A stretch of 46,749 bases of DNA from Nevskia sp. (GTDB lineage Bacteria; Pseudomonadota; Gammaproteobacteria; Nevskiales; Nevskiaceae): positions 1 to 46,749 of the forward strand of contig JADHNH010000016.1 in assembly GCA_016779605.1 (NCBI GenBank), read 5' to 3'. The notes beneath the pieces are model-generated. The model was not told the DNA's origin. It ran no database searches and was given only the letters and a program-made list of their open reading frames with translations. Positions 10,050-18,156 of this stretch are shown in pieces. The translations under genes and the position numbers were made by a program. Within the stretch, counting starts at the first letter, position 1. Each line of letters opens with the position of its first letter.

Positions 10050-10874
10050 TCAGGCGGCGTGCCGCCGCGCCGACGGCGCCGGCGGCGCCGCCGGTTCATA
10101 CAGCGGCGCGAACAGGCCGAGCTTCCGCGCCCGCGCCACCTGCGCCATCAGGTCCGTGCGGGCGACCTCGCACAGCTCGCGCAGGTCCTCGATCACATAA
10201 TAGAGCGGCTGCATGATGTCGATGCGGTACGGCGTGCGCAGCGCCTGCAGCACGCCGAAGCGGCGGCGCCGCGGCAGCGGGCTGGCCCATGCGTAGGCGG
10301 TTTCGCCGATCGAGGACAGGATGCCGCCGCCGTAGATGCGCGGCGCCTCACCGGGCCGCCCCACCAGGCCGAACTCCGCCGTGAACCAGTACAGGCGCGC
10401 CAGGAATTCGCGCTCCGCGCCGCCGGCCGCCAGGCCCAGCCGCCCGTAAGCCTGGGTGAAGTCGGCGAAGTACGGGTTGGTCAGCAGCGGCGCATGGCCG
10501 AACAGCTCGTGGAAGATGTCGGGCTCGCGCAGGTAGTCGAGCTCGCGGCGGCTGCGCACGAAGGTGGCGGCCGGGAAGCGGCGCTGCGCCAGCAGCGCGA
10601 AGAAATCCGCCAGCGGGATCAGCGCCGGCACCGGCGCCACCTCCCAGCCGGTGTGGCGCCGCAGCGCGGCCGACACCTCGGCAATCTGCGGCACCCGGTG
10701 TGGCGGCAGACGCAGCAAATCCAGCCCCTGCACGAACTCGTCGCAGGCCTTGCCGCGAATCGCCGCCTGCTGGCGCGCATACAGTTCCGCCCAGATCGCG
10801 TGCTCGGCCCTGGTGTAGCGCACCCGGCCGGACGCGTCGGGCGCGTGTGCCGCGTAGCGGCTGCCCTGAACCAT
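10050..10874 (-). CDS. phhA: Phenylalanine 4-monooxygenase
   Basis: The 274-residue product is the short bacterial, catalytic-domain-only aromatic amino acid hydroxylase. It turns phenylalanine into tyrosine using tetrahydropterin and O2. The non-heme iron triad is H122 and H127 in F-H-E-L-F-G-H and E167 in W-F-T-A-E-F-G-L. The tail ends in a low-complexity Pro/Ala/Arg stretch. With hpd it gives the route Phe to Tyr to (transamination) hydroxyphenylpyruvate to homogentisate; the later steps are not in the window. It is divergent from the Lrp-type gene, which probably regulates it. Confidence 0.96.
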   Translation of the reverse strand: MVQGSRYAAHAPDASGRVRYTRAEHAIWAELYARQQAAIRGKACDEFVQGLDLLRLPPHRVPQIAEVSAALRRHTGWEVAPVPALIPLADFFALLAQRRFPAATFVRSRRELDYLREPDIFHELFGHAPLLTNPYFADFTQAYGRLGLAAGGAEREFLARLYWFTAEFGLVGRPGEAPRIYGGGILSSIGETAYAWASPLPRRRRFGVLQALRTPYRIDIMQPLYYVIEDLRELCEVARTDLMAQVARARKLGLFAPLYEPAAPPAPSARRHAA

Positions 10875-10953
10875 GCTCTCCTCCAGGCCGGCGCCGTGGG
10901 AGCCGGCCGATCGATTCCAGTCATCACTTTATCCGGAATCCTGCGGCGTTTAG

Positions 10954-10987
10954 GCGCTTTCTTTTGCGATTTATCCGACGAAAGCGC
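10954..10987. promoter_or_regulatory. Inverted repeat in the phhA/lrp divergent promoter region
   Basis: GCGCTTTC at 10954-10961 and GAAAGCGC at 10980-10987 are perfect reverse complements with an 18-bp spacer. The 151-bp region is AT-richer than its surroundings and separates phhA from an AsnC-family gene. It is a candidate operator for that regulator. Confidence 0.5.
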
Positions 10988-11025
10988 ACTATTTCCCTAT
11001 CTTTCTATTGTTTAATGGTGATTTC

Positions 11026-11493
11026 ATGCAAACCGACCTGGATCGCACCGACCTGCGCCTGCTCGGCGAACTGCAGCGCCAGGGACGCATGCCGGTGGTG
11101 GAACTGGCCGAGCGGGTCTCGCTTTCGCCTACCGCCTGCCAGCGCCGCCTGCGGCGGCTGGAGGAAAGCGGCGTGATCGCCGGCTACGCGGCCGTGCTGA
11201 ACCCGGCGGCGCTGGGCCTGCGCATCGAGGCCTTCGTGCGGGTGACGATCGAGCGCCAGTCCAAGGATGCGGCGGAAGCGTTCCAACAGGCGGTGCGGCG
11301 GCTGCCGCAGGTGCGCGCCTGCTACGTCATGACCGGCGACCTGGATTTCCTGCTGCACGTGATGGTGCCCGACCTGCAGGCCTTCGCCGAGTTTTCCATG
11401 CGCGTGCTGATCGCCCTGCCCGGCGTGCGCGACGTGCGCTCCAGCCTGGTGCTGGAAGCGGTGAAGCAGGACGAAGGCCTGCCGCTGCAGTAG
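11026..11493 (+). CDS. Lrp/AsnC family transcriptional regulator
   Basis: The 155-residue product has an N-terminal winged helix-turn-helix (D-R-T-D-L-R-L-L-G-E-L-Q-R-Q-G-R then L-S-P-T-A-C-Q-R-R-L-R-R-L-E-E-S-G-V-I-A-G-Y, residues 5-50). A RAM/AsnC ligand-binding domain follows, with Y-V-M-T-G-D-L-D-F-L-L-H-V near residue 105. Such proteins are octameric feast/famine regulators that usually bind amino acids. The ATG at 11026 fits the family start; a TTG six codons earlier is possible. Divergence from phhA-hpd suggests it senses phenylalanine or tyrosine and controls that pair, which is inference from position. Confidence 0.92.
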   Translation: MQTDLDRTDLRLLGELQRQGRMPVVELAERVSLSPTACQRRLRRLEESGVIAGYAAVLNPAALGLRIEAFVRVTIERQSKDAAEAFQQAVRRLPQVRACYVMTGDLDFLLHVMVPDLQAFAEFSMRVLIALPGVRDVRSSLVLEAVKQDEGLPLQ

Positions 11494-11544
11494 ATTCGCT
11501 CCCGGCTTCCAGCTTTCCCGCCCCGCACCGCTATCGATGAACCT

Positions 11545-13452
11545 GTGACCCAAGCCCCCCTGCAAGCCCCGACCCAGGCACTGTTCGCCGACGCCGCCGC
11601 CGACGCGGTGCACGACACGCTCAAGCGCGTGTTCGGCTTCGAGTCGTTCCGCCCGGGCCAGGAGGCGGTGGTGCGCGACGCGCTGGCCGGGCGCGACCTG
11701 CTGGCGGTGATGCCTACCGGCGGCGGCAAGAGCCTGTGCTTCCAGCTGCCGGCGCTGCTGCGGCCCGGCGTGATGGTGGTGGTGTCGCCGCTGATCGCGC
11801 TGATGCAGGACCAGGTGCGGCTGCTGCAGGACATGGGCATCCCCGCCACCTTCCTCAACTCCAGCCTCGACGGCCGCGAGTCGGCGCAGCGCAGCGCGGC
11901 CCTGCTCGAAGGCCGCTACCGGCTGCTGTACCTGGCGCCGGAACGCCTGCTGCTGCCGGAGTTCCTGGGCGGCTTCCTGACCGAATTGCAGCAGCGGCGC
12001 GGCCTGTCCGGCTTCACCGTGGACGAGGCGCACTGCGTGTCGGAGTGGGGCCACGACTTCCGCCCGGAATACCGCCAGCTCGGCGGGCTGCGCGAGCGTT
12101 TCGGCGAGGTGCCGGTGTTCGCCTTCACCGCCACCGCCACCGGCCGCGTGCGGCAGGACATTGCCGCGCAGCTGCGCCTGCGCGAGCCGGCCATCCACGT
12201 CGCCAGCTTCAACCGCCCCAACCTGCGCTACGCGGTGCGGCCCAAGGCCAGCCGCACCTATGCCGAGGTGCTGGAGCGCGCGCGCAGCCAGCGCGGCGCC
12301 GGCATCGTCTACTGCCTGTCGCGCCGGCGGGTGGACGAGCTGGCCGCGCGCCTGGCGCAGGACGGCATTGCGGCGCTGCCCTACCACGCTGGCCTCGATG
12401 CGGAGACGCGCCGCAGCAACCAGGACCGCTTCATCCGCGACGACGCGCAGGTGATCGTCGCCACCATCGCCTTCGGCATGGGCATCAACAAACCGGACGT
12501 ACGCTGGGTGGTGCACTACGACCTGCCCAAGTCGATGGAAGGCTATTACCAGGAAGCCGGCCGCGCCGGCCGCGACGGCGAGCCGGCCGAATGCGTGCTG
12601 TATTTCGGCGCCGGCGACATCCGCACCGCGGAGTTCCTGATCGCGCAGAAGATCCACCCCGACACCGGCGAGCCGCTGGAGCAGGAGCAGCGCCTGGCGC
12701 GGCAGGCGCTGCGCAAGGTGCTGGACTACGCCGAGTCCGCCGAATGCCGCCGGGCGGTGCAGCTGCGCCATTTCGGCGAGGTGTTCCAGCCGCCCTGCGG
12801 CGCCTGCGACAACTGCCTGTCGCCGCGCGAGCTGCAGGACTGGACCCTGGAAGCGCGCCAGTTCCTGTCGGCGGTGGCGCGGCTGGCGCAGCGCGGCCAG
12901 CGCTTCGGCGCCGCCTACGTGATCGACCTGCTGCGCGGCGCCGAGAACCAGAAAGTCATCGACCGCGGCCACCAGCAGCTTTCGGTTTACGGCATCGGCA
13001 AGCAACGTTCGCAGGACGAATGGCGGCTGCTGGCGCGCGCGCTGCTGCACCAGGGCCTGGCCGAGGAAACCAGCGACGGCTACCCGGTGCTGAGCCTCAA
13101 CGCCGCCAGCCGCGCGGTGCTCAAGGGCGAGCAAAGCGTGTGGATGGCGCCGCCGCCGCCGCGCGAGCGCGCCGCCGGGCGGCGCCGCGGGCGCACTGCC
13201 GAGCCGGCCGCCGCGGCGCAGGGCGACGACGCGCTGTTCGAGCGCCTGCGTGCGCTGCGCAAGCGCCTGGCCGACGAGCAGCGGGTGCCGCCTTACGTGG
13301 TATTCGCCGACGCTTCGCTGCGCGCCATGGCGCAGAGCCAGCCGCAGGACCTCGACCGCTTCGCGGAGATTCCCGGCGTCGGCCGGCACAAGCTGGAGCG
13401 CTACGGCGCAGCCTTCACCGCGGAAATCCGCGCGCACTGCGCCGGCGGCTGA
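11545..13452 (+). CDS. recQ: ATP-dependent DNA helicase RecQ
   Basis: The 635-residue product is a complete RecQ. It has the F-G-F-E-S-F-R-P-G-Q-E motif 0, Walker A T-G-G-G-K-S at 58-63, DEAH at 160-163 followed by the RecQ-specific C-V-S-E-W-G-H-D-F-R-P-E-Y, and helicase motifs V-VI (G-Y-Y-Q-E-A-G-R-A-G-R-D). Next come the four-Cys zinc site (C-R-R-A ... P-P-C-G-A-C-D-N-C), a winged helix and a C-terminal HRDC domain. A Pro/Arg/Ala-rich linker precedes the HRDC. It is a 3'-5' helicase in recombination and fork repair. The start is a GTG at 11545. Confidence 0.96.
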   Translation: MTQAPLQAPTQALFADAAADAVHDTLKRVFGFESFRPGQEAVVRDALAGRDLLAVMPTGGGKSLCFQLPALLRPGVMVVVSPLIALMQDQVRLLQDMGIPATFLNSSLDGRESAQRSAALLEGRYRLLYLAPERLLLPEFLGGFLTELQQRRGLSGFTVDEAHCVSEWGHDFRPEYRQLGGLRERFGEVPVFAFTATATGRVRQDIAAQLRLREPAIHVASFNRPNLRYAVRPKASRTYAEVLERARSQRGAGIVYCLSRRRVDELAARLAQDGIAALPYHAGLDAETRRSNQDRFIRDDAQVIVATIAFGMGINKPDVRWVVHYDLPKSMEGYYQEAGRAGRDGEPAECVLYFGAGDIRTAEFLIAQKIHPDTGEPLEQEQRLARQALRKVLDYAESAECRRAVQLRHFGEVFQPPCGACDNCLSPRELQDWTLEARQFLSAVARLAQRGQRFGAAYVIDLLRGAENQKVIDRGHQQLSVYGIGKQRSQDEWRLLARALLHQGLAEETSDGYPVLSLNAASRAVLKGEQSVWMAPPPPRERAAGRRRGRTAEPAAAAQGDDALFERLRALRKRLADEQRVPPYVVFADASLRAMAQSQPQDLDRFAEIPGVGRHKLERYGAAFTAEIRAHCAGG

Positions 13453-13473
13453 GGTGCGTGCGGCAACACACCG

Positions 13474-14421
13474 CTAACTGCGCGCGAAGCGGTCCGCCGC
13501 GTCGATCAGCCTGCTCAGGGTGCCGCTTTCCGAAGCGGCGTGGCCGGCGTCGGGGACGATCTGCAGATCGGCTTCGGGCCAGGCGCGGTGCAGGTCCCAG
13601 GCCGACTTGAGCGGGCATACCACGTCGTAGCGGCCCTGCACGATCACCCCGGGGATGCGGCGGATGCGGCCGACGTCCTCCAGCAGCTGGTTGGGCGAGC
13701 GGAAGAAGCCGTCGTTGACGAAGTAATGGCACTCGATGCGGGCGAACGCGTCGGCGAAGCGGTCGCCGCCGTAGCGCGCGATCATGTCCGGGCTCTGCAG
13801 CAGCTTGCTGGTGGCGCCCTCCCAGGTGCTCCAGGCGCGTGCGGCGTCGCGGCGCACCTCGGGATTCTCGCTGGTCAGGCGCCGGTGGTAGGCGGCCACC
13901 AGGTCGCCGCGCTCGGACTGCGGGATCTGCTCGATGTAGCGCTCCCAGGCGTCGGGGAACAGCCAGCTGCAGCCTTCCTGGTAAAACCAGCGGATCTCCT
14001 CCGGGCGCAGCAGGAAGATGCCGCGCAGGATCATGGCGCGCACGCGCTCCGGGTGGGTTTCGGCGTAAGCCAGCGCCAGCGTGCTGCCCCAGGAGCCGCC
14101 GAACAGCACCCACTGCTCGATGCCCAGGGCGGTGCGGATGGTCTCCATGTCGGCCACCAGGTCCCAGGTGGTGTTCTGGCGCAGCTCGGCATAAGGCGTG
14201 CTGCGGCCGCAGCCGCGCTGGTCGAACAGCACGATGCGGTAGCGCCGCGGATCGAAGAACTGCCGGTGCCAGGGCTCGCAGCCGCCGCCCGGTCCGCCGT
14301 GGATGAAGACCACCGGCCGGCCGTTCGGGTTGCCGCACTCCTCCACGTAGATCTCGTGCAGCTCGGAGACCTTCAGGCGTTGGCTGCGATACGGTTCGAC
14401 CGGCGGATAGGCTTGGCTCAT
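13474..14421 (-). CDS. pip: Proline iminopeptidase
   Basis: The 315-residue product is an alpha/beta hydrolase of peptidase family S33, releasing N-terminal proline from peptides in the cytoplasm. The oxyanion-hole motif H-G-G-P-G-G-G lies at 41-47 and D-Q-R-G-C-G-R-S follows. The nucleophile S110 is in G-G-S-W-G-S, the acid is in G-R-Y-D-V-V-C-P and the His in D-A-G-H-A-A-S-E. The length and motifs are those of the monomeric bacterial Pip subfamily. It converges on recQ with only 21 bp between stops. Confidence 0.95.
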   Translation of the reverse strand: MSQAYPPVEPYRSQRLKVSELHEIYVEECGNPNGRPVVFIHGGPGGGCEPWHRQFFDPRRYRIVLFDQRGCGRSTPYAELRQNTTWDLVADMETIRTALGIEQWVLFGGSWGSTLALAYAETHPERVRAMILRGIFLLRPEEIRWFYQEGCSWLFPDAWERYIEQIPQSERGDLVAAYHRRLTSENPEVRRDAARAWSTWEGATSKLLQSPDMIARYGGDRFADAFARIECHYFVNDGFFRSPNQLLEDVGRIRRIPGVIVQGRYDVVCPLKSAWDLHRAWPEADLQIVPDAGHAASESGTLSRLIDAADRFARS

Positions 14422-14474
14422 GAGCGCTTGGAAAAAATCATCGGCGATGGAAGCAGCTTACCGGTAATTTTTTA

Positions 14475-14504
14475 TTGATGTGGCGGCGCGGCGCGGGCTA
14501 ATAT
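14475..14504 (+). promoter_or_regulatory. Predicted sigma-70 promoter of the MltD-like gene
   Basis: TTGATG at 14475-14480 and TAATAT at 14499-14504 are separated by 18 bp. Its -10 box overlaps the most upstream ATG of the next frame, so transcription would start after that ATG. This matters for choosing the translation start. Confidence 0.55.
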
Positions 14505-16464
14505 GACAGCCGGGCCAAGCAATGAACTTCACGCCCGGCCGCTGTTGCCGCAGGGGGTAGCGATTAAGCGTTCGAGTACGACTCTGCTGCTGTTGCTGGC
14601 GCTTCTCGGTGCAGGGGTCAGTTTCGCCGACGCCGGCAATCAGCCGCCGCAGAATCCGGCAAGCACCCCGGCCCCCGCCCCACCTCCCAGCGAAATTTCC
14701 ACGCCAGCCGAGCGCGCGCCCGCCGCGCCGGTGCCGGCGGCGCAAACCGCCGGCGACAGCGGCCCGACGCAGGCGGCCGGCGAGACCGCCGCGCCTGCTG
14801 CTGCAGCGTCGCAGCCTGCGGCGGGCGAGGCCGCGGCGGCAGCGCCCGGCGCTTCGGCCCCTGCGATCCCCGACGCCGCCACCGTGGCGCCGGCGATGGG
14901 CTCGGCGGTGCCGGCGGCGGCCGTGGTGCAGGAGGCCGCCGCCGCTCCGAGTGACGACCCGCTGTTTCCCCACGTTGCGATCCTGAAGCCGGAAGTGGCG
15001 TTCTGGACCCGGGTGTTTTCCGAGTATTCGGAGAACCAGAGCGTGGTGCACTCGATGGACGACGTGCGCAAGGTCTACACCACGCTGGACTTTCGCGGCC
15101 AGGCCGAGACGCTGAGCAAGGCCGCGCTCGGCGCGCTGCGCGCGCGCGAGGAGCGCCGGGCGCTGCAGCAGATCGACACGCTGCTGGAGCAGGTCGACGC
15201 GCTGCAGGCCACGCCGCAGAAGATGAACGCGGAGCAGCGCCGCATTTACCAGATGTACGCCGACAGCCGCGACCCGCACCGCTTCCGCGACGCCGTCGGC
15301 AGCTTCCGCGTGCAGCGCGGGCTGCGCGAACGCACCGCCCACGCGCTGACCGTGTCGGGGCGCTACCTGCCGCAGATGGAGCAGATCTTCTCGTCTTACG
15401 GCCTGCCGACGCGGCTGACGCGGCTGCCGCTGGTGGAGTCTTCGTTCAACCTCGAGGCCTACTCCAAGGTCGGCGCCGCCGGCCTGTGGCAGTTCATTCC
15501 GGCGTCGGCGCGCATCTACATGCACCTGGACGAGCTGGCCGACGACCGCCGCGACCCCTGGTTCTCGACCGACGCCGCCGCCCGCCACCTGCGCGACGAC
15601 TACGCCGTGCTGCAGAACTGGCCGCTGGCGGTCACCGCCTACAACTACGGCCGCGGCGGCTTGGTGCACGCGCTGGAGCAGACCGACGGGCATACGCTGG
15701 CGGACCTGCTGGTGCGCTTCAACGGCAACCGCTTCGGCTTCGCCTCGCGCAACTTCTACGCCGAGTTCCTCGCCGCCAGCGACGTCGAGCGCGAGTGGAA
15801 GAAGCACTTCGGCGCGATCGAGCGGCTGCCGCCGCTGCAGTTCGAGACGGTGGAAACGCGCGACTACGTGCCATTCGACACCCTGCGCCGCCTGAGCGGC
15901 GCCGACGAGGACCTGTTCCATCTCCTCAACCCCGCCTACAGCGAGGACGTGCTGAGCGGCCACCTGTACGTCCCGCCCGGCCAGCTGATCCGCGTGCCGG
16001 CCGGCACCGCCGAGCGCTTCCAGGCGGCGTACGCGGCGCTGGGCCCGGACCAGCGCTTCGAGCACCAGCGCATGTATTTCCTGGCGCACCGGCTGGTGCG
16101 CGGCGATTCGATCGGGCGGCTGGCGCAGCGCTACGGCGTCAGCAGCCGCGCCATCCTGGCCGCCAACGGGCTGAGCGCGGGCGCGCGGGTGCACGCCGGG
16201 CAGACGTTGAAGATCCCGCCGCGCGAAGCGCCGGTGCAGGTGGCCTCGGCTGTGCCGCGCGCGATCAAGACCTCGGCCCGCGCCGCGGCGCCCGCCCTGA
16301 CGGCGGAGGGTTCTTCCGGCCTGCGGCTGCACAAGGTGCGCTCCGGCCAGACCCTGGGCGAAATCGCCAGGCGCTACCAGACCTCGGTGCAACGCCTGTG
16401 CGAGCTCAACGGCCTGGGCAAGAGCGACCTGCTGCGCGTCGGCAGCACGCTCAAGGTGCCCTGA
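14503..16464 (+). CDS. mltD: MltD-type membrane-bound lytic murein transglycosylase with two LysM domains
   Basis: Read from ATG 14503 it has 653 residues. A hydrophobic signal segment lies at about 27-42, followed by a long Ala/Pro-rich linker, and a family-1 SLT domain starts near residue 285. The catalytic Glu is E312 in L-P-L-V-E-S-S-F-N, followed by G-A-A-G-L-W-Q-F-I-P-A-S-A-R. LysM domains lie at about 526-576 and 608-653. It cleaves peptidoglycan between MurNAc and GlcNAc in the periplasm, leaving 1,6-anhydro ends. I see no lipobox Cys, so it may not be a lipoprotein like E. coli MltD. The true start is doubtful: an ATT codon at 14563 preceded by AGGGGGT would give M-K-R-S-S-T-T-L-L-L, an ideal signal peptide. 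Confidence 0.9.
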   Translation: MTAGPSNELHARPLLPQGVAIKRSSTTLLLLLALLGAGVSFADAGNQPPQNPASTPAPAPPPSEISTPAERAPAAPVPAAQTAGDSGPTQAAGETAAPAAAASQPAAGEAAAAAPGASAPAIPDAATVAPAMGSAVPAAAVVQEAAAAPSDDPLFPHVAILKPEVAFWTRVFSEYSENQSVVHSMDDVRKVYTTLDFRGQAETLSKAALGALRAREERRALQQIDTLLEQVDALQATPQKMNAEQRRIYQMYADSRDPHRFRDAVGSFRVQRGLRERTAHALTVSGRYLPQMEQIFSSYGLPTRLTRLPLVESSFNLEAYSKVGAAGLWQFIPASARIYMHLDELADDRRDPWFSTDAAARHLRDDYAVLQNWPLAVTAYNYGRGGLVHALEQTDGHTLADLLVRFNGNRFGFASRNFYAEFLAASDVEREWKKHFGAIERLPPLQFETVETRDYVPFDTLRRLSGADEDLFHLLNPAYSEDVLSGHLYVPPGQLIRVPAGTAERFQAAYAALGPDQRFEHQRMYFLAHRLVRGDSIGRLAQRYGVSSRAILAANGLSAGARVHAGQTLKIPPREAPVQVASAVPRAIKTSARAAAPALTAEGSSGLRLHKVRSGQTLGEIARRYQTSVQRLCELNGLGKSDLLRVGSTLKVP

Positions 16465-16485
16465 GGCCCTGAGGGTGCAACGCGC

Positions 16486-16623
16486 TCAGCGGATCAGGCC
16501 AAGCAGGCCGACCAGGATCAGGTAGATCGCGATCACGTAGTTGAGCAGCTTAGGCCGCAGCAGGATCAGGATGCCGGCGACGAGCGACAGCAGCGGCGCG
16601 ATCGGGATGTGCAGGTTCAGCAT
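16486..16623 (-). other. DUF3096 segment, possible independent translation start
   Basis: From the in-frame ATG at 16623 the 45 residues M-L-N-L-H-I-P-I-A-P-L-L-S-L-V-A-G-I-L-I and onward form two hydrophobic helices with the pattern and length of stand-alone DUF3096 proteins (unknown function, inner membrane). The preceding bases contain only a weak GAG. It is either the fused tail of the VirJ-like protein or a small gene read from an internal start. Confidence 0.6.
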
Positions 16624-18156
16624 GGTGGGGCTCTCGGTGTGGTCGGTTGCGCCGGCGGCGGCCGTGGCGGCTGCGGACGGCGCCGCTGCCGGGGCATCGA
16701 CGCCCGCGGCCGCCAGGATTTCGCGCGCCAGGCGATCATAGTCGCCGTCGAAGTGGTGCCCGCCCTTGAGCTTGACCAGGTGCACGCGCGCCGCGTCCAG
16801 CCGCGGGCACAGCGAATCGGTCTCGTCCTCGCCGTAGATGCACAGCATCGGCGTGGCGGCGGCGCGCTGCATTTCCGGCAAGGTCGGCTGGCTGGGCCCG
16901 GTGACGCCGCCCATCCAGTTGCCCATGTGGAACTCGAACACCGCCTGCTCGGACAGGCCCATCACGGTGGCCAGCGCCACCTGGGCGCGCGTCGGCGGCG
17001 GCAGCCGGTTGACGACGAACGGCATCACGTCGGCACCCTGCGAATAGCCGACCAGCAGCACGCGCTTCTTGTTCCAGTGCGCCAGGTAATAGCGGACGAT
17101 ACGGTCGACGTCGGCCGCGGTACCCTCCGGCGTGCGTTTGCTCCAGAAATAGCGCAGCGAATCGACTCCCGCCACCGGGATGCCGTGCGCCGCCAGGGCG
17201 CCGGCGACTTCCTTGTCCAGGCCGGCCCAGCCGCCGTCGCCGCTGATCAGCACGGCGAACGTATCCTGCGCGGCGGTACCCGGCTGCGCCGGCACTTCCA
17301 CCAGCGGCAGATCGCCCAGCCCGGCCGGCGGCGGCGGCAGCTCCTGCGGACGGTTGGCCTGCGCCAGCGCGTCGAAGGCCTGCAGCACCTGCGCGTCGTC
17401 GGCAGCCGGCGGCAGCACAGTGATGCGCGCGCCGCCGCTGGCGCCGGCGAATCGGCCGACGTCCTGCGCGTCGCAGGCGCCGCCGGCGGCCGGCGCGCGC
17501 ACGCTCATCGGCGCGGCCAGGGTTGCGGCGGGCAGCAGGTCCACGCCGCCGGCACGCGGCTTGGACTGGTACGCGGTGCCGGCGCACAGCGGCTTGCGCA
17601 GCCGCATCTGCGGGCAGAAATCCAGCGCCAGCGCGCCGCCGAAGGTGCCGGCCGGCGCCTGCGCCAGGTTGGCGTAGGCGAACGCCGCGCCGGCGCCGGT
17701 GCCGGCCAGCAGCGGCGGCAGGTAGGTGGGCAGGTGGTAATAGGCCTGGATGAAGTGGCTGAGGTTTTCCAGGTCGCCGTCGGTGAATTCGCAGTCGGCG
17801 CCGTCCTTTTCCAGGACCGCGAAGAACGCGCGGGTGTCGATGCCCGCCACCAGCGCGCCGCGGCCGGCGACCGCGCGCGCCAGGCGGTCCGCAGCGGCAT
17901 CCCAGCCCGCGTCGCCCGACAGCAGCAGCACGAAGCTGGAAGCCGTGGCCGCCGGCGGGTACACCGCCAGGTCGTCGAAGCGCCCATGCGCGATGTGCTC
18001 GACCTTGGCGCCGGACGGCGCTGCCGCCGCCGGCGTCTGGCCCAGGCCAAGAGCGGCAGCGAGCACCGCGAACAGCGCAATGGCCGGCAAGCGGCCGCAC
18101 CCGCTTTTGCCGATTCCCGATTGCCGAATCCCGATTCCCGGCTTGGTCACTTCCAT
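16486..18156 (-). CDS. VirJ/AcvB-like periplasmic serine hydrolase with C-terminal DUF3096 membrane segment
   Basis: The 556-residue frame starts at an ATG (18156) overlapping the mprF stop. An N-terminal signal-like segment (L-P-A-I-A-L-F-A-V-L-A-A-A-L) is followed by two VirJ-like halves. The second half holds the nucleophile S372 in G-Y-S-Q-G-A-D, and G-G-H-H-F-D-G-D-Y supplies the His. In Agrobacterium, AcvB, encoded with the MprF homologue LpiA, hydrolyses lysyl-phosphatidylglycerol, so a similar role here is likely. The last 45 residues are a DUF3096 protein joined with no stop codon, through an Ala-rich linker. The first 15 codons lie in a GAATC repeat; a TTG just after it (R-L-P-A-I-A) is an alternative start. 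Confidence 0.85.
   Translation of the reverse strand: MEVTKPGIGIRQSGIGKSGCGRLPAIALFAVLAAALGLGQTPAAAAPSGAKVEHIAHGRFDDLAVYPPAATASSFVLLLSGDAGWDAAADRLARAVAGRGALVAGIDTRAFFAVLEKDGADCEFTDGDLENLSHFIQAYYHLPTYLPPLLAGTGAGAAFAYANLAQAPAGTFGGALALDFCPQMRLRKPLCAGTAYQSKPRAGGVDLLPAATLAAPMSVRAPAAGGACDAQDVGRFAGASGGARITVLPPAADDAQVLQAFDALAQANRPQELPPPPAGLGDLPLVEVPAQPGTAAQDTFAVLISGDGGWAGLDKEVAGALAAHGIPVAGVDSLRYFWSKRTPEGTAADVDRIVRYYLAHWNKKRVLLVGYSQGADVMPFVVNRLPPPTRAQVALATVMGLSEQAVFEFHMGNWMGGVTGPSQPTLPEMQRAAATPMLCIYGEDETDSLCPRLDAARVHLVKLKGGHHFDGDYDRLAREILAAAGVDAPAAAPSAAATAAAGATDHTESPTMLNLHIPIAPLLSLVAGILILLRPKLLNYVIAIYLILVGLLGLIR
18110..18141. repeat. GAATC-type short palindromic repeat cluster
   Basis: The units CCGATTCCCGATTGCC and GAATCCCGATTCCCGG match those at 1719-1757. 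Here they lie inside the first codons of the VirJ-like frame, encoding K-P-G-I-G-I-R-Q-S-G-I-G. Confidence 0.7.
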
